Positions 28,101 through 37,479 of a stretch of DNA of 64,000 nt are shown piece by piece; the first letter of the stretch is position 1; each line of letters begins with the position of its first letter. The notes under the pieces were generated by a model that worked only from the letters and a program-made list of their open reading frames with translations, made no database searches and was not told the origin of the DNA. Origin of the DNA: Microcystis aeruginosa FD4 (GTDB lineage: Bacteria; Cyanobacteriota; Cyanobacteriia; Cyanobacteriales; Microcystaceae); assembly GCF_009792235.1 (NCBI RefSeq), contig NZ_CP046973.1:930001-994000 (forward strand), given 5' to 3'. The position numbers and the translations under genes were made by a program.

Positions 28101-28223
28101 ATATCCGCCGATTTTGCCTGTATTTTGACTGTCACCCATATGCCCCAATTTAAAGAAGCTTTTCAACATCGCATCGAAGTCCGCAAAACCGAACAGGGTT
28201 CCCAATTGATGTTATTATCCTAG
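25200..28223 (+). CDS. sbcC: SbcC/Rad50-type exonuclease subunit
   Basis: A 1007-residue SMC-like ATPase of the SbcCD nuclease that opens DNA hairpins and processes breaks. Walker A is GANGAGKSSLLEAITWA (about 32-48). Two long coiled coils flank a zinc hook, VCPLCEQNLDSHH (~498-510). The ABC signature TYSGGEAFRINFSIRLALARLLAQ and Walker B MLIVDEGFGTQD are near the C terminus. The ATG at 25200 (MIPLQLTLKNFLSY) fits the family; a start 27 bp earlier would lie against the tandem repeat. The nuclease partner sbcD is not in the window. Confidence 0.93.
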   Translation: MIPLQLTLKNFLSYREAVLDFRGLHTACICGANGAGKSSLLEAITWAIWGESRVSIGDDVIHAGSDYVRVDFEFSYGGEIYKIIRSRHRGGKASSLDFQVIDDRSFRPLSGKSIKDTQAQINTYLKIDHKTFINSAYLRQGQADEFMKQPPSGRKQILAELLQLDRYEILANKAKDISKQFDGQSLQIEQQLETIKFRLQEKNSYQENLQELSSQINQINQEQELNNWRLQQLQGEENQRQNWEKQLHWQREQERALLAEIERLDREKVSLDNQLNQIRTILHRKNDIITAHERLINLDQKEASLSSQLQAWQQAQYDKQQLEQKLQQKINEFTLPIQQTSARLEELRRQEQETQKIIEQAGDIQAGLEKLNYHRQRLQELDRLALKYAPLNSRKADLNMQLEREKAGINARREQLQRNRQQLETEIARIPLLREEALNLAKRIKELDKKQTYCERVEEKETLKQVDKKSLLDQQKRYEEQLLELTDKLEKLNIPDSVCPLCEQNLDSHHRHQVIRKTHQHQEQIQEQIWSLQERMADCDRDLKRLREELAQIKQELPVRSNLQQKYVQLEVKLETIEEKEIELEKTEEILVELEALLSSGNYALELQQELQIVNQEIAFLNYDEQSHALVRGEEKRWRWAEIQESELKQANRRFANIKAEKPNLINQLARLEQEKQELCQNSPLKQEIERLEKFIQNLNYDRSEHQNIQNLLRQLQGVRLQYQDWQQAEKNYPEIAAKIADIEQRLQLRNQDRQKLNQELANISQKIGTLTDYRQEIAALSTNIQQRRQIIDGLLSQKGRVEEKLHQLETLGKQLTEKESDLAKVKKQYTVYKELAIAFGKNGLQTLMIENVLPELEAQTNHILARLTGNQFHVQFLTQKSGKGTKKQRQKLIDTLDIIIGDTRGSRPYETYSGGEAFRINFSIRLALARLLAQRAGTALQMLIVDEGFGTQDGEGCDRLIAAINAISADFACILTVTHMPQFKEAFQHRIEVRKTEQGSQLMLLS

Positions 28224-28242
28224 GAAAAATATTGATGTAAAT

Positions 28243-28497
28243 ATGGAAAAAATTACGGTTACAGTGAAACTATTTGCTATTTATCAAGAAGTCTATCAAA
28301 CTTCACAATTAAACCTCGAATTTCCTGCCCACACTTCCGTTACAGAAGTGTTAAACTATATTATAGCCCCCTATCCTCAATTAGAAAGATGGCGCAATGT
28401 TACTCGTTTTGGAGTCAATCTTCAGTTTGTTTCGGGAGAGAAAATCCTCAAAAATGGTGATGAGATAGTTTTAATTCCCCCCGTTAGTGGTGGCTAA
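28243..28497 (+). CDS. moaD: MoaD/ThiS-family sulfur carrier (molybdopterin synthase small subunit)
   Basis: An 84-residue ubiquitin-like protein ending in VSGG; the C-terminal Gly-Gly is adenylated and thiocarboxylated to carry sulfur into molybdopterin. VKLFAIYQEV and LKNGDEIVLIPPVSGG are typical for MoaD. It lies 19 bp after sbcC, possibly cotranscribed; the large subunit moaE is not here. ThiS is less likely because the first strand and length fit MoaD. Confidence 0.85.
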   Translation: MEKITVTVKLFAIYQEVYQTSQLNLEFPAHTSVTEVLNYIIAPYPQLERWRNVTRFGVNLQFVSGEKILKNGDEIVLIPPVSGG

Positions 28498-28559
28498 ATG
28501 GAGATAGGGAAAATCACAAAAGTTGACTGCCACCTTTTTTACTTTTTCCTTGATATCCC

Positions 28560-30842
28560 GTGTCTAACTGGCAAATTCCCCCATCGGTAGAGCTTCCCCA
28601 AGAGTTTTTAAAAATAGTCCAAGACTACACCCCAGAGTCGGATGGCAGCGTCGTGGCACAAATATTACGGCATCGCGGTGTCCAAGATGGGGCGACTCTG
28701 CGGACGTTTCTGGATGAGAAAGCTTATCAGTCAAAAACTCCCTTTGATTTTGGGCAAGAAATGAACTTCGCCGTCAAAAGACTGGAAAAAGCCCTAAATA
28801 AAGACGAAAAAGTGACTATTTGGGGTGATTTCGATGCCGATGGTGTCACCGCTACCAGTGTCCTCTGGGAAGGATTAGGGCAGTTTTTCCCAGCTGATCA
28901 ACAGTTAGATTATTACATACCCGATCGCCAAAAAGAATCCCACGGCCTCAATTGTCCCGGTATCGAGAAACTAGCGCATCAAGGAACCCGTTTAATCGTC
29001 ACCTGTGACACGGGAAGCACGAATATCGCTGAAATTGACTATGCAAACAGTCTAGGCATCGATATTATCATCACCGATCATCATACCCTACCCGACGAGC
29101 GCCCCGAGGTGATTGCCCTGATTAATCCCCGCTATTTTGTGGAAACCCATCCTTTCTATCATCTTTCTGGGGTTGCTGTTGCTTATAAATTAGTGGAAGC
29201 GATGTATTTAACCCTGGCAGATATTCCCAGAAAACCCCTAGAAAATTTACTGGATTTAGTTGCGATTGGTTTAATTGCCGATTTAGTCAAATTGACGGGA
29301 GAATGTCGTTATTTAGCCCAAAAAGGTCTTCAAAAACTGCAAAATACTCAGCGTTTGGGAGTTAAAAAATTACTCGATTTATGTAACAAAACCGGAGATA
29401 GACCGCTGGATATATCCTTCGGTATTGGACCGCGCATTAATGCCGTCAGTCGCATTTATGGTGATGCTAGATTTTGTGTGGAATTACTCACCAGTGAAGA
29501 TGAAAAACGTTGTCACGAATTAGCTGAACAAGCGGAATTGGCCAATATTCGTCGCCAAGAAATCCAACGGGATATTATTAAACAAGTTCAAAAAAAATTA
29601 GAGAGAATTGATCTTTCTACCACTAATGTAATTATTTTAGATGATCCCCAATGGCTGGCGGGAATTTTAGGATTAGTTGCGGGACAAATTGCCCAAGAAT
29701 ACCAGCGACCAACAATTTTATTAAGTACCAGTGAACCACCTTTTGCTAAGGGTTCCGCTCGGTCAATTCGTGAGATCGATCTCTATCAATTAGTATCCTC
29801 TCAATCCCATCTTTTACATCGTTTTGGTGGTCATCCTTTGGCCGCGGGTTTAAGTATAACTATAGAAAATTTACCCCTATTTATTGAGGGAATTAATCAA
29901 CAGTTGCGACGCACAGGAATTGATTTAACTTCCCTTTCTCCCCAGATAGAAGTGGATGCAGTGGTGACGGTTTCCCAATTGGGAAAAAGTCTATTTCGAG
30001 AATTAAAATTACTGGAACCCTGCGGGATGGGTAATCCGACACCGAAGCTATTAATCCAAAATTGTTATTTTCAAAATCTTTGGCATAAAAATCTTGCAGA
30101 TTTAAAAGGCAAAAAAATTGCTTATCCCCGGACAACTTTTGAGATTTGGGATAGTTCAATCGAGCAGGGATTCCCCGGTATGTGGTGGGGTCATCACAAA
30201 GAGGAAATCGCTGCCGATACCTGTTATGATGCAGTAGTAGAATTAGATTTTAATACCTACAAAAATCGCTATGAAGTGCGCTTAATTGCCCTGAAAACCT
30301 ATCAACAAGAATCCCTAAGCTATAGCAATAAAAAAGATTTTTTAATCGACAATCGTAATCGAGAAATTAATCAAGAAGTTAACCAATTAAATCCCCTTTT
30401 TCTCTGGGAATGTCCCCGGGATTGGACAAAACTTTCCCGGGAATATCAACAGGCAATTTTACGGGATAAAAAGTTAGTTCTTGCCTATGGTAGTCCTTTG
30501 AAAAAATCCGCTCACAGCACATGGATAAACCTTGTGGGGATTGGGAAATATTTAGCTAGAACTAAAACCAGTATTTCCCGTCAACAATTACAAAACCGCT
30601 TAAACCTCAGTTATCATACCCTAGAATTAGGATTAATTTCCTTAGCAGAAAATGGCTTTAAAGTCAATAAAAATCAAGAAAATTTATCCTTTGAATTAGT
30701 CAATCATGAGGCAAAAATTAATAAGATTGAGCATTTTCTGGAAGCGGTGGCCCTAGAAAACTTTCTCCAGCAATACTTTGCTACTGTTCCCCTAGAAATT
30801 CTGCAAACAATTCTTAATCACGAAGACTCGATCGATTTCTAA
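28560..30842 (+). CDS. recJ: single-stranded-DNA-specific exonuclease RecJ
   Basis: A 760-residue DHH-superfamily 5'-3' ssDNA exonuclease used in recombination and base-excision repair. Motifs: IWGDFDADGVTATSVLWE (motif I, D-x-D), TCDTG, ITDHHTLPDE (DHH), and RFGGHPLAAGLSI (DHHA1). The C-terminal ~190 residues carry a cyanobacterial extension with a winged-helix-like part (KTSISRQQLQNRLNLSYHTLELGLISL). The start is GTG. It sits 62 bp after moaD, and with sbcC forms a small repair cluster. Confidence 0.93.
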   Translation: MSNWQIPPSVELPQEFLKIVQDYTPESDGSVVAQILRHRGVQDGATLRTFLDEKAYQSKTPFDFGQEMNFAVKRLEKALNKDEKVTIWGDFDADGVTATSVLWEGLGQFFPADQQLDYYIPDRQKESHGLNCPGIEKLAHQGTRLIVTCDTGSTNIAEIDYANSLGIDIIITDHHTLPDERPEVIALINPRYFVETHPFYHLSGVAVAYKLVEAMYLTLADIPRKPLENLLDLVAIGLIADLVKLTGECRYLAQKGLQKLQNTQRLGVKKLLDLCNKTGDRPLDISFGIGPRINAVSRIYGDARFCVELLTSEDEKRCHELAEQAELANIRRQEIQRDIIKQVQKKLERIDLSTTNVIILDDPQWLAGILGLVAGQIAQEYQRPTILLSTSEPPFAKGSARSIREIDLYQLVSSQSHLLHRFGGHPLAAGLSITIENLPLFIEGINQQLRRTGIDLTSLSPQIEVDAVVTVSQLGKSLFRELKLLEPCGMGNPTPKLLIQNCYFQNLWHKNLADLKGKKIAYPRTTFEIWDSSIEQGFPGMWWGHHKEEIAADTCYDAVVELDFNTYKNRYEVRLIALKTYQQESLSYSNKKDFLIDNRNREINQEVNQLNPLFLWECPRDWTKLSREYQQAILRDKKLVLAYGSPLKKSAHSTWINLVGIGKYLARTKTSISRQQLQNRLNLSYHTLELGLISLAENGFKVNKNQENLSFELVNHEAKINKIEHFLEAVALENFLQQYFATVPLEILQTILNHEDSIDF

Positions 30843-30884
30843 TACTAAATCCGTTGAGTATATTATAACCCTTATTTACTGATG

Positions 30885-30961
30885 ACTGATTACTGATAAC
30901 TGATTACTGATAACTGATTACTGATAACTGATAACTGATAACTGATTACTGATTACTGATT
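30885..30961 (+). repeat. heptanucleotide tandem repeat ACTGATW, 11 copies
   Basis: Eleven units of ACTGATA or ACTGATT with no spacer. It overlaps the 3' end of speE and codes its last residues. Shorter runs of the same unit occur near 11993 and 43600. Confidence 0.95.
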
Positions 30962-31893
30962 ACTCCTTGACCGAAGAATTTCGGGGGTTTTGCTAGGGTA
31001 TAAACTTCCGTATTTTGCGCGATTGCTTGACGAATATAGAGAGGAGTTTGTAACATTCCGAGCAAACTCATGCCATCAATTAAACGTAATCCTCCCGTAG
31101 TTGTATCACTGATTAATTCATCCACCACATCGGGATCGGGACGAGTATTTAAAGGATGATTAGCACAGAGAGTAAAACCCCAAGGGGAACCATAACTAGG
31201 AGTGGGAGCGCAATAGGAATGAACATAGGGAAAAACTGCTTTTAAAGTATTCACCAAACGCGCATGATACATCACCGAAGGAGGAGAAACCGGGCCAGAT
31301 TGGACAACAACAATGCCATTTTCGGCCAAAACTCTTTGCAGTTTTTCAAAGTATTCTTTAGTGAATAGGGGGAAAGAAGGACCCTCTCCGATGGGATCAA
31401 CCAGATCGGAGATAATAATATCCCATTGATCGTTAGTGGTGTCTAAAACTTCTAAAGCATCAGCGACAACTAACTGAAAACGAGGATCATCAAAAGTGCC
31501 TTGGTGCATTTCGGGAAGATGTTCCTTACAAGCTGCTACCACATCCCCATCGATATCGATCATCATCACTTTTTCGATTGTTTTCCAACGCAATAATTCC
31601 CGCGTTGTCGCACCTTCACCACCTCCCAGAATTAAAGCAGTTTTTGGTTCTTGGTGGGCAATCATTGCCGGTTGCACTAATGCTTCATGATAAATAAATT
31701 CATCCCCCGTACAAGATTGCCATTTGCCATCCAGTACCAAGGCTTTTCCATAGGCCCCCGATTCAACAATATACATCTCCTGAAAAGCGGTTTTTTTGTA
31801 GGCTAAAATCTGCGAAACCCCATGACTATAAATGTCCCAGGGGGTAATATATTCGTTAACCCATAGATCCGCTTTTAGTTCACTTCCTGCCAT
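30946..31893 (-). CDS. speE: polyamine aminopropyltransferase (spermidine synthase)
   Basis: A 315-residue SpeE, which transfers aminopropyl from decarboxylated SAM to putrescine. Motifs: GKALVLDGKWQSCTGDEFIYHE, ALILGGGEGATTRELLRW (SAM-like site), VMMIDIDGDVVAACKEHLPEM, and DLVDPIGEGPSFPLFTKEYF (catalytic Asp). The ATG at 31893 is chosen because AAGGAGG lies 8 bases upstream. The final residues before the stop are coded by the ACTGATW repeat, so the native tail was probably replaced or trimmed. Confidence 0.93.
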   Translation of the reverse strand: MAGSELKADLWVNEYITPWDIYSHGVSQILAYKKTAFQEMYIVESGAYGKALVLDGKWQSCTGDEFIYHEALVQPAMIAHQEPKTALILGGGEGATTRELLRWKTIEKVMMIDIDGDVVAACKEHLPEMHQGTFDDPRFQLVVADALEVLDTTNDQWDIIISDLVDPIGEGPSFPLFTKEYFEKLQRVLAENGIVVVQSGPVSPPSVMYHARLVNTLKAVFPYVHSYCAPTPSYGSPWGFTLCANHPLNTRPDPDVVDELISDTTTGGLRLIDGMSLLGMLQTPLYIRQAIAQNTEVYTLAKPPKFFGQGVISNQ

Positions 31894-32067
31894 AACTAAT
31901 CCTCCTTGGGGTGAAAAAGGCACGATCTATTATTATACGACAATTGACAAAATTCGCTCGATAACCTGAAATCATCTCCCGGTCATCCCGAAGCTGTCGA
32001 TAATCGATCGCTGAAAAACGGTAAGCTAGAAAAGATTAGCTTCTAGTAAACTTCTAGCCACTAACCT

Positions 32068-33057
32068 ATGACCAAAAACGAGACTACCGAGAAAAAGATT
32101 TTTCTCTTAGATTTTGAGAAACCCCTCTACGAATTAGAATCCCGCATCGAACAGATTAAAGAATTAGCCCAAGAAAATGGCGTGGATGTCTCGGAACAAA
32201 TTAGTCAACTAGACGAACGAGCTAATCAATTACGTCGTGAAATTTTTAGCAATCTCACCCCTTCCCAAAGGCTACAATTAGCTCGTCATCCCCGGCGCCC
32301 CAGTACCCTAGACTATATTCAAGCAATCACCGATGAATGGTTCGAGTTACACGGTGATCGCGGTGGTTACGACGATCCCGCTCTTGTGGGGGGTGTTGCC
32401 CGTTTTAACGGTCGTCCCGTGGTGATTATCGGGCATCAAAAAGGCCGGGATACTAAGGATAATGTGGCTAGAAATTTCGGCATGGCTGCCCCCGGTGGTT
32501 ATCGTAAAGCCATGCGTTTAATGGAACACGCCCATCAGTTTAATCAGCCAATTTTAACCTTTATTGACACCCCTGGCGCCTGGGCGGGGGTAGAAGCGGA
32601 AAAATTAGGTCAAGGGCAAGCGATCGCCTATAATCTCCGGGAAATGTTCCGTTTAGATGTGCCGATCATTTGTACTGTTATCGGCGAAGGTGGTTCCGGC
32701 GGTGCTTTGGGCATTGGTGTCGGTGATCGCCTGTTAATGTTAGAGCATTCTGTCTATACCGTGGCGACTCCCGAAGCTTGTGCCGCCATTCTCTGGAAAG
32801 ATGCCAAAAAATCGGATAAAGCAGCAGTTGCCCTCAAAATTACCTCAAAAGATTTAAAAGAGTTAAATATTATCGATCAGATCGTTCCTGAACCCTCCAG
32901 AGGGGCCCATGCTGATCCGATTAAAGCGGCAGCCAATTTAAAAGCCGCTATTAGTGACAATTTAGAGGCTTTATCTTTGTTAACTCCCCAACAACGGCGC
33001 GAATCTCGTTATCAAAAATTCCGCAATTTAGGCGTATTTTTAGAAGCTACAGCTTAA
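32068..33057 (+). CDS. accA: acetyl-CoA carboxylase carboxyltransferase subunit alpha
   Basis: A 329-residue AccA. The alpha/beta complex moves CO2 from biotin-carrier to acetyl-CoA, the first step of fatty-acid synthesis. Signatures: LARHPRRPSTLDYIQ, DGRPVVIIGHQKGRDTKDN-like segment, PGGYRKAMRLMEHA, TFIDTPGAWAGVEAE and GEGGSGGALGIGVGD. Full length. A single gene with no partner nearby; accB/C/D are elsewhere, as is usual in cyanobacteria. Confidence 0.97.
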   Translation: MTKNETTEKKIFLLDFEKPLYELESRIEQIKELAQENGVDVSEQISQLDERANQLRREIFSNLTPSQRLQLARHPRRPSTLDYIQAITDEWFELHGDRGGYDDPALVGGVARFNGRPVVIIGHQKGRDTKDNVARNFGMAAPGGYRKAMRLMEHAHQFNQPILTFIDTPGAWAGVEAEKLGQGQAIAYNLREMFRLDVPIICTVIGEGGSGGALGIGVGDRLLMLEHSVYTVATPEACAAILWKDAKKSDKAAVALKITSKDLKELNIIDQIVPEPSRGAHADPIKAAANLKAAISDNLEALSLLTPQQRRESRYQKFRNLGVFLEATA

Positions 33058-33182
33058 TCAGTGAGCAGTGATCAGTTAAGTATCTAAGCACAATTAATTA
33101 CACATCTAAGCCACTACTCCGTCAGACTGCTGCTGTGATCAGTAAACAGTGAACTGAAAACTCAAATCCGATCCCTAATAGC

Positions 33183-33210
33183 TGTCTTGTGAGTCTTGTG
33201 AGTCTTGTGA
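33183..33210 (+). repeat. 9-bp tandem repeat TCTTGTGAG, 3 copies
   Basis: Three direct copies of TCTTGTGAG downstream of accA in a repeat-rich, gene-free stretch (33058-33487). The stretch also has GGCCGAATCTAAAACCTMATTGGTTAAGCT-type sequence shared with 43474. Confidence 0.8.
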
Positions 33211-33487
33211 GTCTGCTGTCTCGACTAGGAAATTAATTTTGCACGACTACTTATCAGTTATCAGATGTGAGTTGTCAGTTCACAAGGGCCGAATCTAAAA
33301 CCTAATTGGTTAAGCTAAAAGCTTTGATGTACTTAGGGTCTGCTGAATATCAGTAGAAGCTTTGCTAGAAAAGGGTTTTGCGCTTTTTTTAGCCAAAAAA
33401 GTCCCCAAACCGTTTTCTAGTAAGGCTTCCAGTAATTTTCAGCCAGCCCTAACTAGGCTTTAGCCAAAGAAAGGATTATCATTGAAC

Positions 33488-33866
33488 ATTTGACACTCTC
33501 CGCCCTAAAAGTGCGGAGATTCTTGGGCTGAATCCTGCCTCTACTAGCAAAGCTAATTTTGGTCTTACAGCTTCATGTCTAGTCCGACTACACCTACAAG
33601 GCAAGCACTCTTAGGGACTACTCCCCAAGCGTAAATTCGGGTATGCCCTACCCTATTTAATTTTTTTGCTCTCCCACCTATGCCGTACTTTTTTTTGATT
33701 AGAGCAGTGAGGTATTGGGGCAACCCGAAATGGGTTGGTGACACTAGCCTTTGTCCAACGGTCAGTTCGCGTGTCACGACTACACATCTGATTTTCCGCT
33801 TACCAATCAGTTTAACACAAAGCCGTCCTAAAAGGACGGGGTTTTAACCCAAATTTTCGATAAATA
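33488..33866 (-). mobile_element. non-autonomous IS200/IS605-type derivative
   Basis: On the minus strand the left end has GAAAATTTGGGTTAAAACCCC plus hairpin CCGTCCT/AGGACGG (33823-33839), matching the left ends at 1-45 and 5043. The right end has CTCCGC/GCGGAG (33496-33516). The 380 bp between carry only a 70-residue open frame (33777-33565) without recognised domains. The layout suggests a deletion derivative of a tnpB element that keeps both ends and perhaps guide-RNA sequence. Confidence 0.6.
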
Positions 33867-34074
33867 GGGTCTGCTGAAAAAGTTTTTCGTGGGGACAGGG
33901 TGTGGGGTGTGGGGTGTAGGTTTTTACCGATTTTGAGGGGGTCAGTTACCTAATTTTCAGGGAAAAAGTCCCGGAATTTTCCCCCCGATCACTCCAAGGG
34001 TTGGCACTTTTTGAGGTCAAAAAAGTCTAAAAGTCTTATCCAACAAGGTTTTTAGATTTATTCAGCAACCCCTA
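33865..34074 (-). repeat. MITE-B, copy 1
   Basis: A 210-bp element with ends TAGGGTCTGCTGAA and TTCAGCAACCCCTA. An inverted copy lies at 50949-51166, with the shared core AACAAGGTTTTTAGA, GGGAAAAAGTCCC and GGTGTGGGG heptamers. It has no coding capacity. Confidence 0.8.
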
Positions 34075-34131
34075 TATAGTCAAGAGAATCTTCAACTAAT
34101 TCAACATCTAAAATGGATAAGTAGAGTTCCC

Positions 34132-34783
34132 ATGACGATAAAAAGAGCCAAAGAATTAGTCCAAAATGCAGAAATGGAAGAAATAGATGCCAAGGAAAGA
34201 GAAAAAAGGGCAGAGCTAAATTTAGAAGGATATACCTGGAAAGAAGAAAAAGTGACTTATGGAGGAATCCAAGAAATCTGGCTAATAGTACCCAGTGAAA
34301 AAAGACAAATAAGTGACTTAAAAAAACTAGAAAAGAACCTTAAAAAAGCAAAAGACAAAGGAAGGGGAGAGAATTCTCAAGAGCTTGCAGAAAGAATAGT
34401 TGAAAAATCCCCAACAAGCCCGATATAAATTAAGAGCAATTAATCAAAAACTAAACCTCGTTAAAATCCGAGAAATTGACCTAATTGCCAGTCAATCAAA
34501 AGACCATAAAACGATTGATAAAATTAGCGGCGTAGGGCAAGCAAAAACTGAAGAGATAGTCAGAAGAAGAAAGGAAGCAGGCAGATTTATTTTAGCAACT
34601 AACTTAGTTGATGAAGAAGACAAATTAGACCCAGCCGAAATGGTGACAACTTATAAAAATCAACAGTCTTGTGAAAGAGGATTTAGATTTTTGAAAGACC
34701 CTTGATTTTTTGCGGATAGTTTCTTTGTTGAAAAAACGGAAAGAATCGAGACAATGTTATTCTTGATGTCTTTCTGCTTGTTA
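34132..34783 (+). pseudogene. IS1634-type transposase, C-terminal remnant
   Basis: The remnant covers the C-terminal part of the transposase: TIKRAKELVQNAEMEE..., then after a frameshift near 34405 ARYKLRAINQKLNLVKIREI, SCERGFRFLKDP, an in-frame TGA at 34703, and FFADSFFVEKTERIETMLFL. The CERGFRFLKDPxFFADS motif is typical of IS1634. The N-terminal part is missing, and the 3' end is fused to the IS5-like transposase at about 34784. Confidence 0.75.
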
Positions 34784-35027
34784 ACTTCGAGCTGCCCTTT
34801 GAGGGTAAATTATCCCAAGACAATCGTTGGGTAATTATGGCCAACCTCATTCCCTGGTCAGAATTTGAAGCGGAATACGCATCACTTTTTTCAGAAGAAA
34901 TGGGCGCACCCGCCAAAACATTTAGGATAGCATTGGTAGCATTAATTATTAAAGAAAAATTAGGAACAAGCGATAGAGAAACGGTAGAACAAATCAAAGA
35001 AAATCCTTATTTACAATACTTCTTGGG

Positions 35028-36197
35028 CAGAAGTGTTGAACGTTGAGAAAAGTCAGACAAAAATGCTATTATAGATAGAATCTAGACAACTTATTCCCCT
35101 CACAATAGGGAGTTTGCCCTGATGACGAATTTCTCAAAACTCATAAAAGAGCTTCTCAAACCACTGCCTAAAAATAACTCCCCCGCTTTAGACACTTTTA
35201 CATTTTTGTCCTGTTGGATTGGTTTTGCTTTAGATAAAAGCATCGTCAGTATGAGGGACTTATGCAGTCGAATGGTACTTCAAGGAATTAATGTAAATTT
35301 ATCCACATTTTCTAAGGCAAGCAAAATTAGAGAAACAAGTGCGTTTGAGAAAGTCATTCGTCGAATTAAATAAACGTTTAGTTGCCAAAAAAGGAATAGA
35401 GAATGCCCGAGCTTTATTTCCCATTGACTAAACAATAATTAGCTTAACCAGTAAACTACTATGGTCGCAAGGATGGCATCAAGTAAAACTATTCTCTGGT
35501 CTTAATAGTATCACAACAGAGGTGGTCGGAATCCTCATCCATTTTGGTCAAGGTCATGACTCGCTCATAAGGAGGAAAAACGATAGAAGCAATTCCTGTA
35601 AATGGATTTGGCGTAATGGATAGAGGATTTGCTTCTAATCAAAGAATCACCGAATTATTAGAGAGTAGTGACCAGCATTTTGTCTGGAGAGTGAAAAATA
35701 ATATTAGCCTAGAGATGCTCGAAAATGGCCAGTGTAAACTCGGAAAAGATAAAAGACAAATAGAAGTAAGAGTAGCCGCTTTTTGCGACCTAGAAAGTTA
35801 AACAGAATTTCGGCTGGCGACCGATTTACCTCTAGAAGGGGCAGTTAGCAATGAAGAAGTTGCCGAAATTTACATCCAAAGATGGCAAATAGAACTGCTG
35901 TGGAAATTTTTAAAAATGCCTCTAAAGTTGGATAATCTAATCACTAAAAACGAGAACGGAATCCGCCTACAGATCTATAGCTGCATTATCGCTTATCTGA
36001 TTCTACAGCTAATAGATATTGAAGAAGGATTTGGGAAAAGCTTATTAGACAAACTGCGCTATTTACAGAGTTTCATGTGTCAACATATTAGCTATGTACA
36101 CTGGTTCCGGAGGATTGTCTATTCAACTTAAAATTTGATGTTATAGGGGTATTATGCTTGTCAATGTAAAGTTTTATTACAGGATTCAACGTTTCTG
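35028..36197 (+). mobile_element. IS4-type element nested in the IS5-type transposase, 9-bp target duplication
   Basis: Ends CAGAAGTGTTGAAC and GATTCAACGTTTCTG match as inverted repeats at 11 of 13 bases. The target CTTCTTGGG is duplicated exactly at 35019-35027 and 36198-36206, and removing element plus one copy restores the host reading frame. Inside, 35122-36131 codes for a decayed transposase. Confidence 0.88.
35122..36131 (+). pseudogene. IS4-family transposase, multiply broken
   Basis: Fragments in order: LIKELLKPLPKNNSPALDTF with CWIGFALDKSIVSMRDLCSR (35122-35373), then in other frames KRLVAKKGIENARALFPID (the TIISLTSKLLWSQ box follows), MDRGFASNQRITELLESSDQ (35616; contains the DDE 'DRGF' motif), and EEVAEIYIQRWQIELLWKFLK. 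The last is the Y-x2-R-x3-E-x6-K signature of IS4. Several stops and shifts separate the pieces. Confidence 0.75.
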
Positions 36198-37479
36198 CTT
36201 CTTGGGGTTTTCAGCTTACAGCAATGAACCCCAGTTTGAAGCGTCAATGTTGGTTCACTTTCGAGAAAGAATCACTCTGGAACTAATTAATAAAGTGAAT
36301 CGCTTTATGGTCAAAAATGCGAGAGAAATAAAGGGAGAAGAAAACACCGCAAAAAAGTTAGAAAGTGAAACCCAAAGTCAACCCGAAAATCGAGGCAAAT
36401 TAATTTTAGATGCAAGTTGTGCCCCCGCAGATATTAGTTATCCTACGGATTTAAACCTGTTAAATTAAGGAAGAAAACAAACCGAAAAAAATTATTGATA
36501 TTCTCTATGAAACTTTAAAAGGAAAACTTGTTCACAAACCGAGAACCTATCGTCTTCTAGCCAGAAAAAGTTATTGAGAAGTAGCGAAAAAAAGAAAACC
36601 TACCGCCAAACAAAGACGATAGGTTCCCTGAAAAAACAACTGCAATATCTGAAAAGAAATCTCGACCATATTGAACAACTTTTAGCAGAAGTAGCCTCTC
36701 TACAAAGCTTGAAAAAAAGAGACTATAAACTGTTGTTAGTAGTCACAGAAGTTGCTCGCCAACAACTCTGGATGTACCAAAATAACAAACAGAGTATTGA
36801 AGACAGAGTTGTCAGCTTAACTCAACCCCACATCCGTCCGATAGTCAGAGTAAAAGCTGGAAACCCCGGAGAATTTGGGGCAAAATTCTCAGCAAGCTGT
36901 ATAGATGGTTACATATTTTTAGACCGGATTAGTTGGGATAACTTTAATGAATCAGGAGATTTAAAAGCACAAATAGAAGCTTATTATGACTATACAGGAT
37001 ACTATCCAGAATCAGTTCATGTGGACAAAATTTATCGAACCAGAGAAAACCGAGCTTGGTGTAAAGAAAGGGGAATCAGAATCAGTAGTCCCCCATTAGG
37101 AAGACCAGCCAAAAATGTTAGTAAAGAACAAAAGAAACAAGCTACCGATGATGAGAGGATTCGGAATTGTATAGAGGGCAAATTTGGACAAGGGAAAAGA
37201 AGATTTAGTTTAGGTAAAGTGAGGGCTAAACTTCCTCATACTTCCTTTTCAGCGATTGCTATTACTTTTTTAGTCATGAATCTTTCTAACCTGTTGAGGC
37301 AGGTTTTTTGGGCTTTTTTATGTCTGAAATGGAAAAACAGCACTTTTTCTCGGTCAATGATTAGGATAAGTTATAACTTAGAAATTAATAAACAACGAAA
37401 GCTTATGCTTGTAGCTAAGTGAAATCATTGATTAAGAGACCTGTACTTTTCAATAACTTTTTGCCGCAAACCCTACTTA

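Larger units (their letters stand above)
34786..37422 (+). pseudogene. IS5/IS1182-type transposase, broken by a nested IS
   Basis: The first part (34786-35027) reads FELPFEGKLSQDNRWVIMANLIPWSEFEAEYA... up to YLQYFLG, a DUF772-type N terminus. The sequence resumes at 36207 with FSAYSNEPQFEASMLVHFR, LILDASCAPADISYPTDLNLLN (DDE Asp), and later VHVDKIYRTRENRAWCKERGIRI. There is a TAA at 36466, a further stop near 36572 and a frameshift near 36600. The segment 35028-36197 is an inserted IS. The gene is dead. Confidence 0.8.

Noticed and set aside
33565..33777. 70-residue frame in the non-autonomous IS605-type element
   Set aside because: No family and the position between two IS ends; more likely a tnpB deletion remnant or RNA-coding part.
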